The notes beneath the pieces are model-generated. The model was not told the origin of the DNA. It made no database searches and saw nothing but the letters and a program-made list of their open reading frames with translations. This document shows, in pieces, positions 28,023-36,667 of a stretch of DNA of 64,000 bases. Position 1 is the stretch's first letter. The number at the start of each line of letters is the position of its first letter. Position numbers and translations under genes: made by a program. Source of the stretch: an uncultured Campylobacter sp. (GTDB lineage: Bacteria; Campylobacterota; Campylobacteria; Campylobacterales; Campylobacteraceae); NCBI RefSeq assembly GCF_905372745.1, contig NZ_CAJPQR010000005.1, positions 1-64,000 on the forward strand. Reading direction: 5' to 3'.

Positions 28023-28461
28023 TTTTTATGTTTTGCGTATATTCTCTTAGCAGTTCTTCATTTGGAATTTTTTGATGATTGCCTTCCCCGTTGCGATATA
28101 CTTTGCTCCACGGTGTGTTATCTATATGGCTATACTCTACTAACGCCCACGCGTCGATTTTTGCCAAATGATCGATATTGTTTATAATCGAATTTTTATA
28201 CTCTTCAGGCAAATCGTTTTCCGTCTTTTGCCTAATTCTTATCGAGCTAGCCGCAAAAAAAGAGTATTTATCGTAAACTTCTTTTAGAACCGGCCCATAT
28301 TGCCAAGCTTCAAAATCTTCATCGATTAGTTTTTTATCAAAATTGATTAAGAAATTTATATCTAAAAAGTAAAGCATTTTTTGAAGCTTTAAATTGCTAA
28401 CCGACATATCTAAATCAATACATCTGTTGATTACGTGCGCTGCCACATCCATCGCTTTCAT
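28006..28461 (-). CDS. Panacea-domain protein (DUF4065/SocA-like, PanA antitoxin type)
   Basis: A 151-aa soluble protein. Start taken at the ATG after AAAGGAGCAAAAA, giving MKAMDVAAHVINRC. Hallmarks of the Panacea domain are SNLKLQKMLYFLDINFLI (residues about 20-37) and FEAWQYGPVLKEVYDKY (about 50-66). Panacea proteins act as broad antitoxins (PanA) in PanAT toxin-antitoxin pairs and as phage-linked GepA/SocA proteins. Here it precedes and overlaps a coiled-coil membrane protein gene, the expected partner position. Its promoter lies against the left end of an IS1595-type insertion. Confidence 0.85.
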   Translation of the reverse strand: MKAMDVAAHVINRCIDLDMSVSNLKLQKMLYFLDINFLINFDKKLIDEDFEAWQYGPVLKEVYDKYSFFAASSIRIRQKTENDLPEEYKNSIINNIDHLAKIDAWALVEYSHIDNTPWSKVYRNGEGNHQKIPNEELLREYTQNIKNEQEE

Positions 28462-28492
28462 TTTTTGCTCCTTTCGATAAAAAATCAATGAA

Positions 28493-28498
28493 ATTATA
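28493..28498 (-). promoter_or_regulatory. -10 box of the Panacea operon, abutting the IS
   Basis: TATAAT on the minus strand about 32 bp before the Panacea ATG. The IS target duplication begins only 2 bp upstream of it, so the original upstream promoter DNA has been replaced by the IS left end. Confidence 0.5.
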
Positions 28499-28499
28499 T

Positions 28500-28507
28500 T
28501 AAATTTT
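28500..28507. repeat. Target-site duplication, left copy
   Basis: TAAATTTT directly outside the left IS end, identical to 29286-29293. Eight bp is the usual duplication for IS1595-family elements. Confidence 0.8.
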
Positions 28508-29285
28508 GGCTCTCTTTAACCTAAGCTCACACAAAGGAGTAGTAAGTTACGATGAGAGCTATGAAAAACAGGTATATAGTCCGTTCAAGAATTTCTGAAG
28601 CTAAATTTAGAGAAATTCTAAAGTACTTCACGGAGGATATAGAAGCATCAAAGATATCGAATTTAACTAAAATTTCAGAAGCAACCCTATGTAAAATCTT
28701 TAGAGAAATAAGAATTCTTATGTCTAAAGAGTGTGAGAAGATATCTAAGTTTTCAGGTGAAATAGAAATAGATGAAAGCTACTTCGGATCTAAACGAGTA
28801 AGAGGTAAAAGAGGTAGAGGAGCAAGCGGAAAGCAGCCGGTATTCGGAATGCTAAAGCGTGACGGTAAGGTCTATACCCAAATAGTTAAAAACTGTTCTG
28901 CTAATGAGCTAATACCTATACTACCCAAATTTAGCGAATTAGACGAGAGTGTAATTTACTCTGATTGTTGGAAAGCTTATGATGGATTAGTAGATTACGG
29001 AGCTAAAGCTCATTATAGAATAAAGCATTCAAAGAATGAATTTGCTAACGGTAAAAATCATATAAACGGTATAGAAAACTTTTAGCTGCGACTTCGTCTT
29101 GCTACTGTAAACAGACGGGGTACGCTAAACATAGATTATCTAAATTTAAAGGCATTAAGAAAGAGAATTTCTTGCTTCACCTTAAAGAATGTGAATTTAG
29201 ATATAATACTAAAGCTACACAGAAAAGTCTATATCAGAAACTGTTGAAATTGATAAGAGAGAATCCGCTTAAGTTTAATTGAGCC
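28508..29285 (+). mobile_element. IS1595-family insertion sequence
   Basis: A 778-bp element with imperfect terminal inverted repeats (left GGCTCTCTTTAACCTAAGC; right end, inverted, GGCTCAATTAAACTTAAGC; 15 of 19 match) and perfect 8-bp direct repeats outside. It holds one transposase gene, now broken. It sits in the promoter region of the Panacea operon, divergent from it. A decayed relative lies near 62.1 kb. Confidence 0.85.
28552..29282 (+). pseudogene. IS1595-family transposase, disrupted
   Basis: The open frame 28552-29085 gives 177 aa with a helical DNA-binding N-terminus and DDE-type motifs EIEIDESYFG, VIYSDCWKAYDGL and HINGIENF. It then stops at a TAG. Protein similarity resumes in another frame as YAKHRLSKFKGIKKENFLL and runs on through FRYNTKATQKSLYQKLL to a TGA at 29280-29282. 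Between them lies about 33 bp (29084-29116) of extra DNA, so the catalytic C-terminus is cut off. The element can probably no longer move by itself. Confidence 0.8.
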
Positions 29286-29293
29286 TAAATTTT
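29286..29293. repeat. Target-site duplication, right copy
   Basis: TAAATTTT directly outside the right IS end, matching 28500-28507. Confidence 0.8.
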
Positions 29294-29690
29294 TAAGACA
29301 TTTTGCGTCTAATTATGATTTAAAAGTATAAAATTTTAAAAGAACTGTTAAAAAAATCGTGAATTATATCAAAAAAATAACTATTTTTATACGTATTTTA
29401 GCAAAAAATATGCCACATTGCGCCAAAATTGATCTTTTCTTTAAGGCAGGATCGATACGATACCCGCTTCCCCAGGGCAAACCTTCCCCTAAAACCTCTT
29501 TGAATTTATGGAGTAGCTACCGACTACGCGGCCTAGAATTTCTATAATTAAATCTTATCCTTATTTATAATTTTATAGTTAATTACACAATAAATAGAAC
29601 AGAAAGCTGCCTCGTGTAGTTTCATAAAAGTAGCCACCTAGTTCAGTATTAAAGACTGTAACATAATAAAACACATATTATGACAACCAA
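29294..29690. other. Right end of accessory island, no gene
   Basis: About 400 bp of A+T-rich DNA between the IS and the truncated phosphoesterase. One open frame at 29359-29547 lacks a ribosome site and protein-like composition. I searched by eye for a copy of the tRNA-Ser 3' end as an attachment site and found none. Confidence 0.4.
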
Positions 29691-30164
29691 GTGATGTATA
29701 CAAACCAATATATCCATCTAAACGGCAAGCACGTCCTAGTGCTAGGAAATCACGACGAAGCGATAAAAAAGCATAAAGACGAGCTGCTAGCCATGAAAAA
29801 GCAAGACGGCAACGCGCTGTTTGAGGAAATTTGCGAATACAAAGAGATCACCCTGCAGCACAGGCAGGATAAATTTCGACTCGTGCTCTTTCACTATCCG
29901 CTATCCGAGTGGAACGCAGGCCACCACGGCGCGATCCAGCTCTACGGCCATATCCACGCAAATATCGCAAATATAAAAGGCAAGGCGCTAAACGTCGGCT
30001 ACGACCTGCACGGCAAGATTTTAAGCTTTGAGGAAATTTATGGTTTCGTTAAAGACCTGCCGCCTTTTGAATATAGCAAACATAGGATGTTTAGCGAAGA
30101 AGATAGCGTAGAGAGTAGAAGCGCAAGGATAAAAGAGGTTTTGGAAAAGCTAAATTTTGACTGA
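29691..30164 (+). pseudogene. Metallophosphoesterase, N-terminally truncated
   Basis: The frame gives 157 aa. From residue 9 it reads HLNGKHVLVLGNHDE, then FRLVLFHYPLSEW and QLYGHIHANI, the GNHD, H and GHxH motifs of calcineurin-like phosphoesterases. The family's first metal motif (DxH near the N-terminus) and GDxx motif are absent because the reading frame begins in the middle of the domain at the island boundary. The enzyme should be inactive. It looks like a core gene cut by the accessory insertion. Confidence 0.75.
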
Positions 30165-30241
30165 CCTTAGTCAAATTTTCGCTTTAAATTTACAAAGCAA
30201 TTCGGACGGCAAATTTTAAATTTGAGCCCGAATTTGCCGAT

Positions 30242-31036
30242 TTATAAAAACGCTAGGAGCAAAAATACACCCAAAACCAAGCGATAAATCACAAACGGCA
30301 TCATCGAAATGCGCTGCAACATCGCCATAAACAGCCGCACGCAAAGATACGCGCTAACGCCGCTAATCGCCGCGCCGATAGCAAGGTCGCTCCAAGGTAG
30401 CGAATCGGGCATCTTAAAGACTTTAATAGCCTCCAAACCGCCTGCCAGCACGATAACCGGGATCGAGAGCAAAAACGAAAAATTTGCGCTCGCCGTTCGA
30501 GAAAAACCGAGCATCAACGCCGCAGTCATCGTCACGCCCGAGCGCGAAACGCCGGGTATGAGCGCGATTGCCTGCGCTAGGCCGATGATTAGGGCGATTT
30601 TTATCGTGATGGCGGCTTCGTCCTTTGCGCCGCTTTTTTTGTCGGCAAAGCCCAAAATTAATCCAAAAACTATGGTCATAATAGCGATCAAAGCGCCGTT
30701 TCTAGCGTACTGCTCGATGAAGTCGCCAAAGGCTAGGCCAAACAGCCCCACGGGGATCGTGCCAAAACCCGTCGCCCACACGAGCGTGCTTTGGCCGACC
30801 GTCTTTTTTTGAACGATCGAGGCGAAAAAATCTCTCAAAAGCGCGGCTATGCGGTCTTTAAAATAAATCAAAATCGCAACCAGCGTGCCTACGTGAACGG
30901 CTACGTCAAAGGCTAGCCCCTGATCCGCCCATCCTAGCAGCTTTGGCACCAGCACGAGATGCGCCGAGCTAGATACGGGCAAAAACTCGCTAATGCCCTG
31001 AACTAGGGCTAGAACGATGATATGCGAGAGTTCCAT
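30242..31036 (-). CDS. uppP: Undecaprenyl-diphosphatase (BacA/UppP)
   Basis: Inner-membrane enzyme that dephosphorylates undecaprenyl pyrophosphate to recycle the lipid carrier for peptidoglycan and surface glycans; it also gives bacitracin tolerance. The 264-aa product carries the two family motifs, QGISEFLPVSSSAHLVL at residues 14-30 and PGVSRSGVTMTAALMLG near 160, and about seven to eight membrane spans. Length is typical. The minus-strand ATG lies after a weak AAGGTA site. Single gene. Confidence 0.95.
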   Translation of the reverse strand: MELSHIIVLALVQGISEFLPVSSSAHLVLVPKLLGWADQGLAFDVAVHVGTLVAILIYFKDRIAALLRDFFASIVQKKTVGQSTLVWATGFGTIPVGLFGLAFGDFIEQYARNGALIAIMTIVFGLILGFADKKSGAKDEAAITIKIALIIGLAQAIALIPGVSRSGVTMTAALMLGFSRTASANFSFLLSIPVIVLAGGLEAIKVFKMPDSLPWSDLAIGAAISGVSAYLCVRLFMAMLQRISMMPFVIYRLVLGVFLLLAFL

Positions 31037-31245
31037 TTTATACCTTGATTAAAAATTTAGTTGTTTTACGCAAATTTAGCGGCGGATTTGAGATTTTTGC
31101 CGCGGGTCTAAAAGTCGTAAAGACGCGATTTTAGCAGAAAAATCATAAATTCTCGTAACTAAAATTTCGCGCCGAGTTTTCACGTTCGCAAATTCATCTC
31201 TTAGCGCCATCGCTTTTTTACGCTATTTGTATTTATCATCGGCTT

Positions 31246-31948
31246 TTATTTTTTGCGTTTAAATTTTTTCGGTAGCAAAACGCCGCCTATCTCGTGTTTT
31301 TGCTCCAGTCTATCCAGCGCCGAAATATCTTGTAAATTTTTGGCCCAAGTAATCTCTAAATGCTCTAGTTTGGTCATATTTTCTATGCCGTCCAATGATT
31401 TTATTTCGCTGTAAAATAGCCTCAAATCGCGCAAATTTAACAAATCAGCAAATTCGCTCAAATCGCTATTTTTGTAGCCGTATAGGACGAGGACTTCTAG
31501 CTGCTTGGCTTTGCCGATATTATAAACGCCGGGCTTATAGCCGTCTAAAACCAGCTCTTTTAGCGCCGTTATCTTGGAGACGTCTATCTCGAATTTATGC
31601 ATTTTTTCCGTGTTTTATAGATAGCGTTTCTAAATTTTTGAGTCGGTAAAGAGCGTCAAGGTCGCGCACCTGAATTAAATTAAAATTAGTCGTGATGGAT
31701 AACCCGCGCAAATCAGGATAAAGCGATAAATCTCGTAAATCCAAGATTACTTCGTCGCTGGTACGCGCGGTTTTGCCCTTCATGCGTTTTGGTATCATGA
31801 AATCAAAAGCCGACCAATCGCGTATTCGTAAGGAGCATTGATTTTCCTTGGCGCAAAGAACGCCGTCTTTGACGTACTCCGGTAGCGTCTCGACCCAGTT
31901 ATCTTTTGGCGGCGAAGATAAATCCCGTTTAAAAAAGTGCGTGAACAT
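31246..31948 (-). pseudogene. Second leucine-rich-repeat protein, frameshifted at a homopolymer
   Basis: The upper frame starts at the ATG after TAGGAAATATT (MFTHFFKRDLSSPPK) and ends at KHGKNA; the lower frame begins within it (ATG at 31602) and ends KKFKRKK. Dropping one base of the T6 run (31602-31607; A6 in the coding strand) joins them as LETLSIKHGK-MHKFEIDVSKI and keeps the LRR period of about 23 residues (LETLSI to LKELVL). The joined product is about 233 aa, cytosolic, with degenerate repeats. The alternative is two translationally coupled genes sharing ATGCATAA, which I think less likely because the repeat array spans the junction. Confidence 0.62.
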
Positions 31949-32282
31949 AATATTTCCTATTTCGGCGAGCATAGATTTTTACGATTTTTATAGTTTGGCT
32001 CAAGTCAAAGAGACCGAAATTTCGGACATCTTCGCACGGGATTTGAGCCGCTTAATCTTGAGCGTCTTGCTGCCCGCAGGCTCAGAGATTACCGGTGCCG
32101 TCTGCGGTAAAGCAAACGGCGTAATCATAGCTTAGATCGAGCTACTGGTTTTGTCCTCACTTTTAAGTTAGCGGCGCTTTCGTGCCGTAATCAGTCGCTG
32201 CGGCTTACGGGAAATTGCTAAACCGATCTTTTAGTATCTTTGCGCGTTTAAATTTTGTAGATAGTTTAAATAAATTCGCATT
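31949..32282. other. Intergenic region, possible gene fossil
   Basis: A plus-strand stretch (31970-32135) reads SIDFYDFYSLAQVKETEISD and onward to a TAG, without a start of its own. The opposite strand also has a short frame (MITPFALPQTAPVI). Neither has a ribosome site, so I assign no gene. Confidence 0.35.
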
Positions 32283-32513
32283 TCAACTATCGCCGTAAAT
32301 TTTGGTAAATTCGGCTATATTTGCCGGCTTATAAAAAGTGTGTACGGCCTTGCCTTTCGGCCGAATTTTTCTGGCTTTTGAGTCGTTAAATTTATGAAAA
32401 TCAAAAACGGCGAGCGCATAAAAATCGCTTAATAATTCCCCGGCAAACTTAAGCCAAAATCCTTTTTGCAAGCACGGCAAATTGAGCATCCCGCAAACCG
32501 CGCAAAAGCGCAA
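32283..32513 (-). CDS. Small hypothetical protein downstream of typA
   Basis: A 76-aa frame (MRFCAVCGMLNLPC) that begins 22 bp past the typA stop on the same strand. It has a CxxC pair near the start and a basic C-terminal half. No ribosome site is obvious and the family is not recognised. It could be a real small gene in the typA transcript or a chance frame. Confidence 0.3.
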   Translation of the reverse strand: MRFCAVCGMLNLPCLQKGFWLKFAGELLSDFYALAVFDFHKFNDSKARKIRPKGKAVHTFYKPANIAEFTKIYGDS

Positions 32514-32535
32514 CTTGCAGGCTAAATTTATAAAA

Positions 32536-34344
<1,809 letters not shown>

Positions 34345-34413
34345 ATTTTTCTCCGTTATTAAAATGGGGCTGATTTTAGCCAAATTTTCCTTATAAAAAT
34401 AATAAAGCCGTTG

Positions 34414-34429
34414 TGGAACGTTTCTTGCA
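34414..34429 (+). promoter_or_regulatory. Sigma-54 (RpoN) promoter for fliK-flgD-flgE
   Basis: TGGAAC-N5-TTGCA, with GG and GC spaced by exactly 10 bp (GG at 34415, GC at 34427). This matches the -24/-12 consensus TGGCAC-N5-TTGCW closely. It lies 33 bp before the fliK ATG. Hook and hook-length genes are RpoN/FlgSR-controlled in Campylobacter, so the site fits its context. Confidence 0.75.
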
Positions 34430-34461
34430 TAGCTCATAAAAGCTAAATTTAAAGGGTTTTT

Positions 34462-35910
34462 ATGCAGACTACTCAAAACGATATTTTATCATTTGACGCG
34501 AGCATCAAAGGCGGCGTGAAAAAACAGAGCAAAAATGCGCAAAAAGGCGGTAAAGAAGACGGCGCATTTCTCTCTATGGTGCTAGACGCGGCCGCTAAAA
34601 AGGGCGAAAATTTAAGCGAAAAAGATCTAAAAGAGATGGCAAAAGCCGTAAATTTATCCGCCCAAACGGTTCAAAACGGGCAAATCAAAGCGCCTATCCA
34701 AAGCACGGACGTAAAAGAAATTTTAGGCGAGGAAGCGGCGGAAAATTTGTTTGAAAACGCGACTTTTATGCAGCTTTTGCAAATTTTAGAGATGCTTAGC
34801 GGCGGCGAGAAAATCAGCAAATTTCCAAATTTCGAAAACCGCCTAGCCAAAGCGCTATCAAGCGAAACGACGCTAAACGAGCTAAGGGGAGCCAAAAATC
34901 TAAACGAGCTAATAGAGATCGCAAATAAGCTAAATTTAGGTCTAGAAAATATCGAAGTAACGCAAGAGCAGGCCGACGGGCTGGGCGAGAAATTTCCGAG
35001 TTTGGCGAAAAAAGATTTCTTTGAACCCGTAACTCCTAAGAAAAATTTTGCATTTAGCGAGCTAAAAAACAAGGTCGAAGAGGCCATAAACGCAAACGAG
35101 CCCGAGCCCAAAGATACGCTAAATAAGCTACTAGCCGCCGTGCAAGAAGAGCAAAATAAAGCCAGGCCAAAAGATATCGGCGCAAAAGCGCAAGATACGC
35201 AAAATTTGGCCCAAAACTCCAAAATCATAAAAGAAGCGGTAAAAAACGAGGACGAGAAAGAGGCGAATTTAAAAGACGAAAAGCCAAACTTCAAAGCCGA
35301 AAGCGAGCTAAATTTAACCGCTGCAAAAAGCGAAAAATCGGGTCTCAGTCAAGACTCTAAAAAGATAAATTTGCAAAATTTGCTATTTCCGGAGCGTGAA
35401 AACGCCGAAGAGCAAATTTTAACCGAGACTCAAAGCGAAGGTAGCGAAAATAGCGAACTAAACGCGATGGTAAAAGACGTAATCTCAAACGCCAAGGCGC
35501 AAACTAGAAATTTCCAAGCCGTGCGCGAAACGTTTGATAACTTTAGCTCAAATTTAAAAGAACAAGTCGCAGCATATAAATCGCCGTTTATGCGCTTTAA
35601 CATCACGCTAAATCCGCTAAATTTGGGCGAAGTCGAGATCACGATGGTAAATCGCGGCAACAATCTGCACATAAATTTTAACTCAAACACGCAGACGATG
35701 AACCTCTTTTTACAAAATCAGGCCGAGTTTAAAAACAGCCTCGTAAACATGGGTTTTACCGAGCTTGAGATGAACTTTAGCGATCAAAATCAGCAAAAAA
35801 AAGAGCAAGGGCAAAAGAGCTACAAAGGCTCTAAATTTAATGCTGGCGGCGCAGAGCAAGGCGAAGCGGCGGCACCTCGTTTAGAGCTCGTCGTTCCGCG
35901 ATACGTGTAA
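34462..35910 (+). CDS. fliK: Flagellar hook-length control protein
   Basis: Molecular ruler secreted through the flagellar export gate that stops hook growth and switches export to filament proteins. The 482-aa product has a long, charged, low-complexity N-terminal part (Lys/Glu/Asn-rich). Its compact C-terminal domain near residues 375-450 contains MRFNITLNPLNLGEVEITM, then HINFNSNTQ and LVNMGFTELEMNF, the Flg_hook domain signature. First gene of the fliK-flgD-flgE operon. TTTAAAGGG precedes the ATG. Confidence 0.9.
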   Translation: MQTTQNDILSFDASIKGGVKKQSKNAQKGGKEDGAFLSMVLDAAAKKGENLSEKDLKEMAKAVNLSAQTVQNGQIKAPIQSTDVKEILGEEAAENLFENATFMQLLQILEMLSGGEKISKFPNFENRLAKALSSETTLNELRGAKNLNELIEIANKLNLGLENIEVTQEQADGLGEKFPSLAKKDFFEPVTPKKNFAFSELKNKVEEAINANEPEPKDTLNKLLAAVQEEQNKARPKDIGAKAQDTQNLAQNSKIIKEAVKNEDEKEANLKDEKPNFKAESELNLTAAKSEKSGLSQDSKKINLQNLLFPERENAEEQILTETQSEGSENSELNAMVKDVISNAKAQTRNFQAVRETFDNFSSNLKEQVAAYKSPFMRFNITLNPLNLGEVEITMVNRGNNLHINFNSNTQTMNLFLQNQAEFKNSLVNMGFTELEMNFSDQNQQKKEQGQKSYKGSKFNAGGAEQGEAAAPRLELVVPRYV

Positions 35911-35958
35911 ATTTGGAATCAAATTTGCTTAAGATATAAAAACTTAAAGGATATAAAG

Positions 35959-36663
35959 ATGGCAAACGGACTAGAAACCAATAACTTCACGGTAAACAAC
36001 CAAGCCGCTAAAAAATCGGCGGACGCCCTACAAAAGGCCGCAGGCACCAACCCAAACGCCCAGCTAGATAAGGACGCTTTTATGAAACTTCTTTTAACCG
36101 AGCTTCAGTATCAAGACCCGACAAGTCCGATGGATACGGAGAAAATGCTAACTCAAACCAGTCAGCTAGCCTCGCTTGAAATGCAAGAAAATACGAACAA
36201 AATGATGCAAAAGCTAGCCGATCAGCTAAAAAATAGCACCAATATGTACGCCGTCGGAGTGCTCGGCAAGATGGCTAAAATCGGCGATAGCGGCATCGTA
36301 AAAGAAGAGGGCTCGGGCGTCAAATTTGCGGGATTTTTAGAAAGCGCGGCAAAAGGCGGTACGATAAATATCAAAGACGGCACCGGCAAACTCGTAAGAA
36401 AGCTAGAATTCGGCCAAGCTAGCGCCGGAGCCAATACCTTCGAGTGGGACGGCAAGGATAGCGCCGGCAACGATGCTAGAGCCGGCTCATACACAGTCGA
36501 GATCAGCTACACCGATGCAGCGGGCAACGTCAAAAACGGCGGCGTAGGCAACTATCTCGTAGAAGGCGTCAAATTTATCGACGGTATCGCGCAGGTAAAG
36601 GTCGGCGGACAATACGTCAGCATCGACAAAGTAAAAGAATTTACCGAGCCGAAAAAAGGATAG
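35959..36663 (+). CDS. flgD: Flagellar hook-capping protein
   Basis: FlgD caps the growing hook and guides FlgE assembly. The 234-aa product has the conserved N-terminal LDKDAFMKLLLTELQYQDPT block (residues about 37-56) and LTQTSQLASLEMQ, followed by a Fn3/tudor-like C-terminal region with FEWDGKDSAGNDARAGSYTV, the standard FlgD 'WDG.d..G' turn. It lies 48 bp after fliK and 5 bp before flgE. Confidence 0.95.
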   Translation: MANGLETNNFTVNNQAAKKSADALQKAAGTNPNAQLDKDAFMKLLLTELQYQDPTSPMDTEKMLTQTSQLASLEMQENTNKMMQKLADQLKNSTNMYAVGVLGKMAKIGDSGIVKEEGSGVKFAGFLESAAKGGTINIKDGTGKLVRKLEFGQASAGANTFEWDGKDSAGNDARAGSYTVEISYTDAAGNVKNGGVGNYLVEGVKFIDGIAQVKVGGQYVSIDKVKEFTEPKKG

Positions 36664-36667
36664 GACG

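Noticed and set aside
29430..29490. A possible right attachment site (copy of the tRNA-Ser 3' end) at the far end of the island.
   Set aside because: By eye there is no run matching CCCTTCCCATCTGCCA; only short chance matches such as ACCCGCTTCCCC.
29359..29547. A 62-aa open frame after the IS.
   Set aside because: No ribosome site, biased composition, and no family resemblance; it ends in spacer DNA.
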